NCBI RefSeq assembly: GCF_001317345.1
Contig: NZ_JXCG01000004.1
Span: forward strand, 62,001 to 126,000
Direction of reading: 5' to 3'
Source: Thermococcus sp. EP1
GTDB taxonomy: Archaea > Methanobacteriota_B > Thermococci > Thermococcales > Thermococcaceae
Length of the DNA: 64,000 nt
The stretch's first letter is position 1, and every line of letters begins with the position of its first letter. Both the position numbers and the translations under genes were made by a program. Below the pieces are notes generated by a model. The model was not told the DNA's origin. It made no database searches and saw only the letters and a list, made by a program, of their open reading frames with translations. This document shows, one piece after another, positions 36,086 through 44,387 of the stretch.

Positions 36086-36202
36086 TTAAATGCCAAATAC
36101 TCCTCTAATCTCGTTAATCACAAGTTGTACGGCCATTGAAGCTAGAATTGCCCCCATCCTCCTAATAACTGCAAAAAAACTACAAAGATATAGAGAAAAA
36201 CC
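36086..36202 (-). pseudogene. C-terminal remnant of a MarC/SnatA-type transporter
   Basis: Read on the minus strand, one frame gives about 36 codons to the stop TAA at 36086-36088, with a segment AVIRRMGAILASMAVQLVIN and ending RGVFGI. This matches, from memory, the C-terminal helix of MarC-family proteins; SnatA, a neutral amino acid transporter of Thermococcus KS-1, belongs to it. An in-frame TAA lies just upstream and no start is present, so only the tail survives. Not expressed as a protein; a relic of a deleted gene between ftsY and the ABC operon. Confidence 0.55.
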
Positions 36203-36226
36203 TTAAAAAACAAAAAGAATTCCATT

Positions 36227-37129
36227 TCACTCACCAAATAACCGTTCAAGCATCCACTTTTCATCAAAAGGCATTAAGTCATCGTAACCCTGTCCAACAC
36301 CTACAAAAAGTATTGGGGCACCTATAGCATGACTTATACTTAATGCTGCTCCTCCTCTTGCGTCTGCATCTAATTTAGTCAAGATAACTCCATCAATTTT
36401 AACCGCATCGTTAAACTGCCTTGCCTGCTCTATTATTGCATTTCCAGCCAACGCATCTCCGACAAACATGACGAGATCTGGCTTAGTAACTCTCGCTATC
36501 TTCTTCATTTCGTCCATTAAATTTCTATTAAGTTCATTTCTTCCGGCTGTATCAACTAGGACGACATCAATTCCTCTTGCTTTTGCATGCTCTATAGCAT
36601 CGTAAGCTACTGCAGCGGGATCAGATTTATAGCCGTGTTTTATGATCTTAACACCTACTCTTTTTGCATGTTCCTCCACCTGCTCTATGGCACCAGCTCT
36701 AAAAGTATCACTAGCTGCTATAACCACGCTAAGTCCGTGTTTTTTAAGCCAGTTTGCAAGCTTTGCTATAGTTGTCGTCTTTCCGCTCCCATTAAATCCA
36801 ACAAAAACTATTACAAAGGGCTTTTCTTTCTTTGATTTTATTATTTCCAACAAATCTATTCTTTTTTCTGGGGTTAAGACCTCAAGAACTGCATCTCTAA
36901 CAGCATTTTCAACAACTTCTCTCTTATTAGTGCCAATTTTAACCTTTTGTCCTACAAGTTTTTGTTTTATTCTCTCTTTAAGTTCATCTACAACTTCTAG
37001 TGCAACATCTGCTTCTAGAAGTTCTAGTTCAAGGTCCCATAAGGCATTTTCCACATCTTTCTCACTTATCTCTGTTTGAGCAACTTTATCAACGAATGAG
37101 CTTAACTTTTCCTTGAGCTTTCCAAACAT
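36227..37129 (-). CDS. ftsY: Signal recognition particle receptor FtsY
   Basis: 300 residues. SRP-type GTPase that docks SRP54-ribosome complexes at the membrane. N domain (1-85), G domain with P-loop [15 protein letters not shown] near 109, [12 protein letters not shown] near 139, DTAGRNELN near 197 and [12 protein letters not shown] near 251. The acidic A domain of bacteria is essentially absent, as usual in archaea; it begins with an amphipathic helix [21 protein letters not shown] (CTTTATAAATG, minus strand, near 37158-37168) lies about 35 bases upstream, directly after the sRNA. Confidence 0.97.
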   Translation of the reverse strand: MFGKLKEKLSSFVDKVAQTEISEKDVENALWDLELELLEADVALEVVDELKERIKQKLVGQKVKIGTNKREVVENAVRDAVLEVLTPEKRIDLLEIIKSKKEKPFVIVFVGFNGSGKTTTIAKLANWLKKHGLSVVIAASDTFRAGAIEQVEEHAKRVGVKIIKHGYKSDPAAVAYDAIEHAKARGIDVVLVDTAGRNELNRNLMDEMKKIARVTKPDLVMFVGDALAGNAIIEQARQFNDAVKIDGVILTKLDADARGGAALSISHAIGAPILFVGVGQGYDDLMPFDEKWMLERLFGE

Positions 37130-37170
37130 CTGCCGCCACCGGATTTATGATAATGCGTCACATTTATAAA

Positions 37171-37237
37171 GATAAGCCTCAGCGATAGCTGGTATCATCA
37201 CATTCTCAGTTCCGAAACCGTTCTTCATCGGCTGTTT
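37171..37237 (-). ncRNA. C/D-box guide RNA (candidate sR)
   Basis: Minus strand: C-box-like CCGATGA (37225-37231), D' CTGA (37206-37209), four-base spacer, perfect C' GTGATGA (37195-37201), 12-base guide (37183-37194), D CTGA (37179-37182), with AGCC/GGCT terminal stem closing the kink-turn. The D guide reads TACCAGCTATCG, complementary to CGATAGCTGG, a highly conserved 23S rRNA domain II sequence. By the N+5 rule it would direct 2'-O-methylation of the A in GATAGC. The D' guide (37210-37224) has no target I recognise. C box departs from RTGATGA at two positions. TTAAATGATAAAG upstream may be the promoter. Confidence 0.72.
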
Positions 37238-37319
37238 TTTGATACACTTTATCATTTAAGGACTTTTTGATGGCGCAGAAAATATAAAGCAAAGTTAAAA
37301 ACTATAATGGGTGAACAAT

Positions 37320-38843
37320 TTGATCAAGGCATACATAAATGGAAAAATTTACACATCCTTTCAACCAGTGAAAATCGTTAATGGACTTGTTGTGGCTAAT
37401 GAAAGGATAATCTATACAGGAAACTGTGAAAAAGCTATGAAAATTGCAAGAGAACTCCAAGGGGAGATAATAGACTTAAAGGGAAGAATAGTATTGCCTG
37501 GTTTTATAGATTCCCACATACATCTAACTGCTCTTGGTCAATCTCTTCAAATGCTTAACCTCAAAGAAGCAAAAAGTATAGAAGAGTTGAAAAAAAGGCT
37601 TAAAGAGTATAGTGCAAAGGTGGAAACAAGCTGGATTCTTGGTTTTGGGTGGGATCAGGAGAGACTTGGAAGATATCCAACTAGAAAAGATATAGATGAG
37701 ATTATCCAAAACAAACCTGTTCTCTTATATAGAACCTGCTTCCATGTAGCTGTTTTGAACTCCAAAGCCATAGAGATTACAAAACTAAACGAGGAAGAAG
37801 ACGTCGATCTTGAAAAGGGGATAGTAAGAGAAAATGCCCTTGAGAAGGTTAGAAAAATTGTAAACAAAACTCTAAGTGTAGAAGATTATAAGCATTTTAT
37901 TGAGAAAGGAGTAAAGTTTGCCTTATCTCAGGGAATCACAAGCATTGGTTTCGTCAGTGTAAACGAAAAAAGTTTAAAAGCCCTCATAGAGTTGGATAGT
38001 GAAGGAAAACTGCCCATTAGAGTTTTTCTCTATCTGAACCCATCACTTCTTAAAACCATGAAAAAACTTGGTCTAAAGAAAGGAACTGGAGGTAAAAAGG
38101 TTAAAATAATGGGAATAAAAGTTCTTGCGGATGGTAGCCTCGGGGCTAGGACAGCATGGCTTTCAAAACCCTATGCTGACGTTCCCACAAACGGACACCC
38201 AAATATAAGTGAAGAAGAGCTTAGAAAAATAGTCAAAGAGGCTCATGCACTTGGTCTCCAGATGGCAATTCATGCTATAGGAGACAAAACCACAGATATG
38301 ATACTAAGAATCTATGAAGAGTTCAAGAGTGATTTAAGGCCCCGAATAGAGCATGCCTCCATTTTGAGAGAAGACCAGATGAAAAAAATGAGAGAACTCG
38401 GAGTTGTCACCTCAGTTCAGCCCAGATTTATAATAAGTGATTGGTGGGCTGTCAAACGTGTTGGAAAAGAAAGAGCAGGATGGATATACCCATTCAAAAA
38501 AATGCTCAAAAGAGGGATACCCATTGGATTTGGAACAGATTCCCCAATAGAACCTATTAATCCTTGGGAGAGTGTTTATGCCGCAGTGACAAGAGGAAAA
38601 TTTGAAGGAATCGAGACTTATGAATATACAAAAGAGGAGTGTCTAAGCCTGGAGGAAGCCATGAAGGCTTATACATATGGATCAGCCTATATAATGTATG
38701 TTGAAAATGAACTTGGAAGTTTAGAGAACGGAAAGTTTGCTGATTTTATTGTGGTTGATAAAGACCCCTTTGAAGTGAATGAAAAAGAGCTAAAGAGCAT
38801 AAATGTTCTAGAAGCCTATGTTGGAGGCCTAAAGTATTATTAA
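37320..38843 (+). CDS. YtcJ-like metal-dependent amidohydrolase
   Basis: 507 residues. Amidohydrolase 3 family: DSHIHLTALGQSL near 67 (HxH), bridging Lys in IKVLADGSLGARTAWL near 270, MAIHAIGDKTTD near 320, RIEHASIL near 345 and GTDSPIEPINPW near 403 (final Asp). Hydrolyses an amide, formamide or ester; substrate unknown. TTG 37320 is favoured because GGGTGA (37309-37314) stands five bases before it; GTG 37311 is the alternative. Overlaps the peptidase gene by 15 bases, convergent. Confidence 0.85.
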   Translation: MIKAYINGKIYTSFQPVKIVNGLVVANERIIYTGNCEKAMKIARELQGEIIDLKGRIVLPGFIDSHIHLTALGQSLQMLNLKEAKSIEELKKRLKEYSAKVETSWILGFGWDQERLGRYPTRKDIDEIIQNKPVLLYRTCFHVAVLNSKAIEITKLNEEEDVDLEKGIVRENALEKVRKIVNKTLSVEDYKHFIEKGVKFALSQGITSIGFVSVNEKSLKALIELDSEGKLPIRVFLYLNPSLLKTMKKLGLKKGTGGKKVKIMGIKVLADGSLGARTAWLSKPYADVPTNGHPNISEEELRKIVKEAHALGLQMAIHAIGDKTTDMILRIYEEFKSDLRPRIEHASILREDQMKKMRELGVVTSVQPRFIISDWWAVKRVGKERAGWIYPFKKMLKRGIPIGFGTDSPIEPINPWESVYAAVTRGKFEGIETYEYTKEECLSLEEAMKAYTYGSAYIMYVENELGSLENGKFADFIVVDKDPFEVNEKELKSINVLEAYVGGLKYY

Positions 38844-39887
38844 ATCCCTCTCGGCTTTAGTAAGTCTTTTTCCCTTTTTCTTTACAATAACATCATCCTC
38901 TATTCTAACGCCCCCTATCCCAGGAAGGTAAATTCCGGGTTCAATTGTAAATGTCATGCCATCCTCAAGAACAGTTCCACTAGTAGCACTTATGTAAGGC
39001 TCCTCATGCACTTCCAACCCAAGACCATGCCCAGTTCTGTGGATAAAATACTTCCCATAACCAGCTTTAGTTATATAATCTCTCGCTGCGCTGTCAACCT
39101 CCCTAGCCATTATTCCCCTATGAACGCTTTGAAAGGCCCGTTCTTGAGCTTCTTTTACGATTTCATAAATCTCCTTAAGTTTTTCATTAACTTCACCAAT
39201 CGCTACAGTTCGTGTTATATCAGAACAATAGCCCTTGTATTTTGCTCCAAAGTCGAGGATTACAAGATCTCCTCTCCTTATTTTCCTTTCACCGGGTGTG
39301 TGATGGGGATTTGCAGCATTCTTACCTGCAGCAACTATGGGATCAAAAGCCATGCCCTCAGACTGTTCTCGAAGTAAAAACTCTATTTCCAAGGCTACTT
39401 GTTTTTCAGTTTTACCTTCTAAATCCATGTTAATTACTTCATAGAACACTTCATCAGCTATTTGAGCGGCTTTTTTCATTAGTTTTGTTTCTTCCTCATC
39501 CTTATATATTCTCATTTCTCTCGTAACTATACTCAGGGGAAAGAGTTCGTAATCCTTAAGAAGGTGCTCGATATTAATAAGAAAACTTGCTCTCATTGTA
39601 TCTTCAATCAAAATTTTTCCGGTCTTCAAATTTAAGGATGAGAGCACATTATCTAAAATTTCATATGGATTTTCATTGTCGCTCCAGAAGATCACTTCTT
39701 CCCATTCTATTTCATTCTCATATAGTTTAGGGGCAATTAGAGTACTTTCTCCCTCCTTATTAACAACTAAAAGAAAAAGTCGTTCTTCTGTCGCTTGAGG
39801 CTTCATCCCCGTGAGATAATATAGGTTAGTGCTTGGCGTTATTAAAGCTCCATCGTATCTCCCAAGATAACTCAAAAATCTCTTCAT
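38829..39887 (-). CDS. Xaa-Pro aminopeptidase/dipeptidase (M24)
   Basis: 352 residues. Creatinase N domain then the pita-bread catalytic domain with the five ligands: ILDFGAKYKGYCSDITRT (two Asp), HRTGHGLGLEVHEEP (His), TIEPGIYL (Glu) and GGVRIEDDV (Glu). Cleaves X-Pro bonds in peptides, in the cytoplasm. It is not the well-studied prolidase of P. furiosus but a paralogue, judging from its different N-domain. Several in-frame starts exist (GTG 39908, GTG 39896, ATG 39887); ATG 39887 keeps the full domain. Confidence 0.88.
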   Translation of the reverse strand: MKRFLSYLGRYDGALITPSTNLYYLTGMKPQATEERLFLLVVNKEGESTLIAPKLYENEIEWEEVIFWSDNENPYEILDNVLSSLNLKTGKILIEDTMRASFLINIEHLLKDYELFPLSIVTREMRIYKDEEETKLMKKAAQIADEVFYEVINMDLEGKTEKQVALEIEFLLREQSEGMAFDPIVAAGKNAANPHHTPGERKIRRGDLVILDFGAKYKGYCSDITRTVAIGEVNEKLKEIYEIVKEAQERAFQSVHRGIMAREVDSAARDYITKAGYGKYFIHRTGHGLGLEVHEEPYISATSGTVLEDGMTFTIEPGIYLPGIGGVRIEDDVIVKKKGKRLTKAERDLIIL

Positions 39888-39923
39888 TCTCTTCACAATC
39901 CCCACCACATTTCAATAGTAAGC

Positions 39924-39937
39924 AAAATTTATAAGGC
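39924..39937 (+). promoter_or_regulatory. tRNA-Arg promoter
   Basis: AAAATTTATAAGG is an archaeal TATA about 30 bases before the tRNA 5' end at 39961. Confidence 0.6.
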
Positions 39938-39960
39938 CTCCTCCAAAAGTTTCCTTGGAT

Positions 39961-40038
39961 GCCCCGGTGGCCTAGTCTGGATAGGGCGCGAGGCTGCGGA
40001 CCTCGAGGTCCGGGGTTCGAATCCCCGCCGGGGCGCCA
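39961..40038 (+). tRNA. tRNA-Arg (anticodon GCG)
   Basis: Acceptor GCCCCGG/CCGGGGC, anticodon stem CGAGG/CCTCG with loop CTGCGGA (anticodon GCG, reading CGC/CGT), T-loop GGTTCGAATCC, encoded CCA at 40036-40038. No intron. Confidence 0.97.
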
Positions 40039-40097
40039 AATTTTTGAATAGACTTTTCTAACCCTAAACCAAAACTCTCTTCGCTCTAAGAAAAGAT

Positions 40098-41408
40098 TTA
40101 AATATAAGCTCTGAAGAGCTCCAAAGCTTTTTTTACCTCTTCCTTAACACCTAGCAAATAGACCAAAAACCCTATAAAAAAGAGACTTTTTGAGATAAAT
40201 ATCAAGCCCTGAACCGATACTGCTAATACAAATGGGAAATAGGATCTAGGAGAAATCCCAATGTTCTTATATGAAATCCATGCCGTCATGAGAAGTATTG
40301 CCAAATAACCCAATAGTAGACCTAAAACAGCCCCATATTCCTCAAACGGCTTTATCAATGTTAACCATGAAACTAATGAAATTATCGCGCCAAAAATAGC
40401 CACAAAAGTTCCCTCTCTCACGTACTGAGTTGAATTCAATGCAACTATGCTAGGATTGTAAGCTATATACGTTTCAACTGCCATGAGGGCAAGATAGAAC
40501 TCATTACCAAGAGTAAACCCAAAGAGAACTGAAAGAAGCTCTCTCCCCACAAGTATTAGAATAAAAACAATAAAAGCCACAAAAAGTGAGAGCATCTTTG
40601 TGGATTCTTCAGCAAGCCATCTAACGTAGTTCATTTCATTCTTCCCATATTTATAGGAATAAAGTGGCATTATAGCAGATTGAAACACTTGAGGAAGATA
40701 TGTCAGTAAAAAAGCCGAGGAAAGCGAAGCTGAAACAATACCTGCAACAATAGAACCAGCGAATTTTTCACTCAAAAAGTATGGAGCCTGAACCAAAAAA
40801 ACGCCCGAGAGCGTCCCAAGAAAAGCAAAAGAAGAATACCTAGTAAGAAGTTTGAAATCCTCAAATTTAGGCTTTCCAAGAAGTTTATTTTTGAAGAGAT
40901 AAATGAACCCAGAAATGGTAATAACTAAAAGTAGGCCTATATACGGAGCATAATAATTTTCAAACAAAAAACCACCTATGAAAAAAAGAAAAGAAACACA
41001 CATCACATAGGCATAAACCTCACCCCTATGAAGGCCATAAATAAAGCTTCTAAAAGTTAGTTGGAATGCTCTAAGAAGAGCTATTACTCCGAGAAATAGA
41101 TTAAACGGAATCAAACAAAACCCCACAAACGGAAAAGCGAATCCTATTGTGGTTATGGATTTTATCTTTTCTTTTTCAGCTTTTGCCAGAAATTCAGAAG
41201 TATACTTTCCCAATGCAACTGCAAAGAAGCTCAGTGGAATTGCAAGAAGAAATGCTTGAGAGATTAAAGAGTTTGCCCTCCCAAGAATTTCAATGCCAAA
41301 CTTTCTTGAAATAATGACACTATAAATGAACCTACTAGCACCAAAGATAGCGAGAGCAACGATGCTTGCCAAAGAATGCCTCAACATTAGTTTTCTCTCA
41401 TAACTCAT
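40098..41408 (-). CDS. Polysaccharide/lipid-linked oligosaccharide flippase (MOP superfamily)
   Basis: 436 residues with 12-14 predicted transmembrane helices. N-terminal SRFIYSVIISRKFGIEILGRANSL follows the pattern of Wzx-type flippases, and loops are short and basic on the cytoplasmic side. It could turn the dolichol-linked glycan used by AglB to the outside, but Thermococcales hold several such proteins and the link is inferred. Stands alone after tRNA-Arg; FUN14 gene is 26 bases upstream on the same strand. Confidence 0.8.
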   Translation of the reverse strand: MSYERKLMLRHSLASIVALAIFGASRFIYSVIISRKFGIEILGRANSLISQAFLLAIPLSFFAVALGKYTSEFLAKAEKEKIKSITTIGFAFPFVGFCLIPFNLFLGVIALLRAFQLTFRSFIYGLHRGEVYAYVMCVSFLFFIGGFLFENYYAPYIGLLLVITISGFIYLFKNKLLGKPKFEDFKLLTRYSSFAFLGTLSGVFLVQAPYFLSEKFAGSIVAGIVSASLSSAFLLTYLPQVFQSAIMPLYSYKYGKNEMNYVRWLAEESTKMLSLFVAFIVFILILVGRELLSVLFGFTLGNEFYLALMAVETYIAYNPSIVALNSTQYVREGTFVAIFGAIISLVSWLTLIKPFEEYGAVLGLLLGYLAILLMTAWISYKNIGISPRSYFPFVLAVSVQGLIFISKSLFFIGFLVYLLGVKEEVKKALELFRAYI

Positions 41409-41433
41409 AAAAGAAAATCAGATAAAGCAAAAT

Positions 41434-41736
41434 TTAACCTTTGCGGAATCCAAGGTAGAACCCAGCTACAAATGCTCCTGTTCCTGGAAGAATTCCTACC
41501 GCCCTCTCAGCCAAAGTTAAGGTTGATGTTGTTGCGCTTTCTGCAAGATTGAAAAGGGCATCGGTATTAATACTTATAACTCCTTTTTGTTGAAGCCAGA
41601 AAAGGCTCAATATATAAGCTCCTATCAAAGTAAGTACTATTTTGATGAACTTTTTAAGCGCATACCCCGTTATAAAACCCACAACTGCTCCTATTCCCAT
41701 GTCACCCATTATTCCACTAATATCGAAGTTCATCAT
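41434..41736 (-). CDS. FUN14 family membrane protein
   Basis: 100 residues. Two or three membrane segments: GIGAVVGFITGYALKKFIKIVLTLIGAYILSLFWL near 16-50 and the C-terminal ILPGTGAFVAGFYLGFRKG, which is the FUN14 hallmark. Function in archaea unknown (eukaryotic FUNDC1 is a mitophagy receptor). GGTGAGGC precedes the tandem ATGs (41736, 41733). Divergent from padR. Confidence 0.85.
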   Translation of the reverse strand: MMNFDISGIMGDMGIGAVVGFITGYALKKFIKIVLTLIGAYILSLFWLQQKGVISINTDALFNLAESATTSTLTLAERAVGILPGTGAFVAGFYLGFRKG

Positions 41737-41888
41737 GCCTCACCGTTTATCTTTTTGGAAATAATTGATTAAATACTTTTGCTTTTTGATTTTATAATAA
41801 CAAAATGTTTAAATGCTATGAAATCCAGATATTTACAATACATAAAAGTTTTAATGTTAGATAATATACACCATCAAAGGTGATACAG

Positions 41889-42212
41889 ATGACGACTCCC
41901 ATGGATAGACTGAAAGAGAAAATAACGAAAGAAGTTCTTTGGATGTACATACTGAGACTTCTAAAAGATAGAGCAATGTACGCATATGAACTTAAAAATG
42001 AAATAAAAGAGAGGTTTGGATTTGAACCCGCTACTGTAAGTAGTTACGTTGTTTTATACAAACTTGAACACGAAGGATACGTCACCTCAGAATGGCAAGA
42101 AAGTGAGACTGGAAGGCCCTCGAGAAAATATTACAAACTTACTGAAAAGGGAGAAAAGCTCCTCGAAGAAGGAATAAAATTTATAGAAGAATTATTAGAG
42201 AAGCTCAAATGA
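41889..42212 (+). CDS. PadR family transcriptional regulator
   Basis: 107 residues. PadR winged helix: ILRLLKDRAMYAYELKNEIKERFGFEPATVSSYVVLYKLEHEGYV, wing SETGRPSRKYYKLTEKG, and a C-terminal dimerisation helix. Target unknown; the divergent FUN14 gene is the obvious candidate. AAAGGTGAT five bases before ATG 41889. Its end lies two bases before the end of rpl40e on the other strand. Confidence 0.88.
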   Translation: MTTPMDRLKEKITKEVLWMYILRLLKDRAMYAYELKNEIKERFGFEPATVSSYVVLYKLEHEGYVTSEWQESETGRPSRKYYKLTEKGEKLLEEGIKFIEELLEKLK

Positions 42213-42214
42213 CA

Positions 42215-42373
42215 CTAACGTCCAGCTCCTCCTCTTGGCTCTCTAGCTTTTGCTCTTAGTCCCTTGTATCCGCACTTTCTGCATTTTTCTGCTTTCCATG
42301 GATTAGTAGCACCGCACCTCATACATATATATTTCCTAAATATCCTTGCCTCAGCTTCAGGAAACCTCGCCAT
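42215..42373 (-). CDS. rpl40e: 50S ribosomal protein L40e
   Basis: 52 residues. [31 protein letters not shown] with zinc ligands C-x2-C (CMRC) and C-x2-C (CRKC), and basic ending. Start ATG 42373 follows GGAGGGAATTAAA. Promoter AAAGCTTAAAAAG lies near 42420-42433 on the minus strand. Confidence 0.97.
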   Translation of the reverse strand: MARFPEAEARIFRKYICMRCGATNPWKAEKCRKCGYKGLRAKAREPRGGAGR

Positions 42374-42455
42374 TTTAATTCCCTCCATGATCTTGACTGT
42401 GTTCACTTACAAGCATTTCTTTTTAAGCTTTACCTTTTTTATATTATCCACCGAA

Positions 42456-42468
42456 AGCTTTTTAATCA
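42456..42468 (+). promoter_or_regulatory. tRNA-Leu promoter
   Basis: AGCTTTTTAATC about 25-35 bases before the tRNA 5' end at 42491; T-rich but well placed. Confidence 0.45.
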
Positions 42469-42490
42469 AACCTTGCTCTTTCACTTATGA

Positions 42491-42578
42491 GCGGGGGTGC
42501 CCGAGCCTGGCCAAAGGGGACGGACTTAAGATCCGTTGCCGTAGGGCTACGCGGGTTCGAATCCCGTCCCCCGCACCA
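42491..42578 (+). tRNA. tRNA-Leu (anticodon TAA)
   Basis: Class II tRNA with long variable arm (TTGCCGTAGGGCTACGC). Acceptor GCGGGGG/CCCCCGC, anticodon loop CTTAAGA (TAA, reading TTA), T-loop GGTTCGAATCC, encoded CCA at 42576-42578. Confidence 0.97.
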
Positions 42579-42667
42579 GTTTTTATAGAGATTCTGAAAT
42601 AGTTTTGTGTATAAAACTATCATTTGAAATTCGGATATTTTTTTAAGGAAAAATTTTTATTTTCGAA

Positions 42668-42680
42668 TTATCATTTTAAA
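42668..42680 (+). promoter_or_regulatory. TATA element of the DUF257 gene
   Basis: ATTTTAAATAC about 20-30 bases before ATG 42697, which has GAGGTG seven bases upstream; leader is short. Confidence 0.4.
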
Positions 42681-42696
42681 TACTAGAGGTGAAAAA

Positions 42697-43362
42697 ATGC
42701 CAACCTTTCTCTTTATGCCTGAAGTGGAAGCGGTCTTCGAAGAACTTAGATTTGGCGAAGGAGTTTTAATAGAGTACAATTCCCTCACCCATCCAGATTT
42801 GTTGCTTTATATGCTTATTCAGTGGGCAAAAAAGAGAGAGTATAAAGTCGTCGTTGATGATAATCTTGATACATTTTACACTTTCAAGACAACGCTTGAT
42901 CTATTAGGTCTTGATACCAGAATTTTAGAAGATATATTAGTTATAAAAACTGGTGGAAGAAAGAGAGTTGGCAACGTTATCGGACAAATTCCAGTTAATG
43001 ACGTTCGTGTAGAATCTACTAAGTATATAAGCCTCTTTAGTTCCACAATAGAAAAAGGGAATGTAATTAACCCGGTGTTGGGCCTTGATAGGGCCTTTTA
43101 TATACACAGTTCAAAAGAAGAAATCATGACATTATTGGGCAATGCTATAGCTTTTAAGGGAGACAAAAGAAGAATTGCATTCTATTTTGTCAATATTGAT
43201 GTTCTTAACAAGATCCATCCAGCAATTTTATCTTGGCTTGAGGAGCTTGCTACAACAGTAATACGAGTTCAGGGACATTTAGAAAAAATGAAAGTAATTA
43301 TCATAAAATCAATAAACGGACCTCTAACCGGAAAAGAAATAGTTGTATCACTCAAAGCATGA
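42697..43362 (+). CDS. DUF257 family protein
   Basis: 221 residues. RecA/KaiC-like alpha/beta fold without Walker motifs: GEGVLIEYNSLTHPDLLLYMLIQWAKKREYKVVVDD near 20-55 and IAFYFVNIDVLNKIHPAILSWLEELATTVIRVQG near 160-195 follow the DUF257 pattern, a family found mainly in Thermococcales. Related to the DUF835 proteins, one of which is at 50575-51417. Function unknown. Region 43363-43481 after it holds nothing that I can identify. Confidence 0.8.
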   Translation: MPTFLFMPEVEAVFEELRFGEGVLIEYNSLTHPDLLLYMLIQWAKKREYKVVVDDNLDTFYTFKTTLDLLGLDTRILEDILVIKTGGRKRVGNVIGQIPVNDVRVESTKYISLFSSTIEKGNVINPVLGLDRAFYIHSSKEEIMTLLGNAIAFKGDKRRIAFYFVNIDVLNKIHPAILSWLEELATTVIRVQGHLEKMKVIIIKSINGPLTGKEIVVSLKA

Positions 43363-43481
43363 AAACTTACCTCCTTGCATTAAGAACAAGCTTATCAAAG
43401 AAAATCGAGATCCCAGAAGTAGGGGTGTAGACTCAAAAACATCTCTTCTAAATATAGATAGTTAAAAATAAAACTAGATAA

Positions 43482-44315
43482 TCAAAGGTTTCTTAAACCT
43501 GGAAACCAGTATTTTCTACCTCTTTTTTCCTTCTCTTCATCCCATTCAGCCAATATCTTAACAGCTTCGCTAGCAACTAGGGCAGCTTCTTTTTCACCCT
43601 CTTTTCCAAACTGATTGGTTACTCTATTAGCAAAAACTGCACAAACACAACCTGCCCTAAGTCCATAAATATTCGCCAGAGTATAAAGTGTTGCTGCTTC
43701 CATTTCAAAGTTAGTAACCCTTGCTTGCCTTAAATCATCTATAAGGTGTTTTGCAAAGCTTGGGAAGTAACCATTTAAACCAGGTCTTGCCTGACCAACA
43801 TAAAAGCTATCTGTAGAAGCTGTTATCCCCACATGATATCTAACACCTAAACTCTCAGCAGCTTCAATAAGAGCTAACGTTACCTCAAGGTCAGCTGCAG
43901 CTGGATACTCTATTCTAACATACTGTTTTGATGTCCCTTCCAGTCTAACGGCTGCTTTTGCTATTATTAAGTCACCGATTTCTATACCTGGTTGAATTGC
44001 ACCAGTAGAACCAACTCTTATAAATGTATCCGCTCCTATAGCAGCCAATTCTTCAATTGCTATAGCAGTAGAGGGTCCACCAATTCCTGTGGAAGTAACG
44101 CTTATAGGAACTCCCTTGTATTTGCCTGTATGAGTTCTATATTCTCTATGAAAGGCTATTTCCTTGGCTTCATCCCAAAGGGTACTTATCTTAGGGACTC
44201 TCTCAGGATCACCCGGAAGAAGGACATATCTGGCAACATCTCCGGGTTTACAAGCTATATGATATTGATATCCTTCTTCAGTTTGAGGCCTGTCTGCTGG
44301 CATGAACTTCTTCAT
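43482..44315 (-). CDS. udp: Uridine phosphorylase (PNP/UDP family)
   Basis: 277 residues. Splits uridine with phosphate to uracil and ribose-1-phosphate; archaeal members feed the pentose-bisphosphate pathway for AMP and nucleoside degradation in T. kodakarensis. Motifs: VLLPGDPERVPKIS near 30-43 (phosphate Gly-Asp-Pro), STGIGGPSTAIAIEEL near 87, RVGSTGAIQPG near 110 and the substrate Glu region VTNFEMEAATLYTLA near 197. GGAGGTGAGG precedes ATG 44315. Divergent from the threonine synthase-like gene. Confidence 0.92.
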   Translation of the reverse strand: MKKFMPADRPQTEEGYQYHIACKPGDVARYVLLPGDPERVPKISTLWDEAKEIAFHREYRTHTGKYKGVPISVTSTGIGGPSTAIAIEELAAIGADTFIRVGSTGAIQPGIEIGDLIIAKAAVRLEGTSKQYVRIEYPAAADLEVTLALIEAAESLGVRYHVGITASTDSFYVGQARPGLNGYFPSFAKHLIDDLRQARVTNFEMEAATLYTLANIYGLRAGCVCAVFANRVTNQFGKEGEKEAALVASEAVKILAEWDEEKEKRGRKYWFPGLRNL

Positions 44316-44345
44316 ACACCTCACCTCCAGAGTTATTTTAGAAAA

Positions 44346-44361
44346 GACCTATATAAATGAA
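44346..44361 (+). promoter_or_regulatory. Shared TATA between udp and the threonine synthase-like gene
   Basis: CCTATATAAATG at 44350-44361 is nearly symmetrical (TTTATATAGG on the other strand) and lies about 30 bases before each start, so one element may serve both divergent genes. Confidence 0.5.
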
Positions 44362-44387
44362 ACCCTTAATAATAGAGAGGTGGTACT

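Noticed and set aside
36091-36207. Short plus-strand frame opposite the MarC relic
   Set aside because: No ribosome site, no family resemblance and an odd composition; the minus-strand frame gives the recognisable sequence.
43487-43501. AGGTTT/AAACCT inverted repeat resembling half of the glmS palindrome
   Set aside because: It lies in the coding end of udp, is shorter, and is away from any promoter; probably chance.
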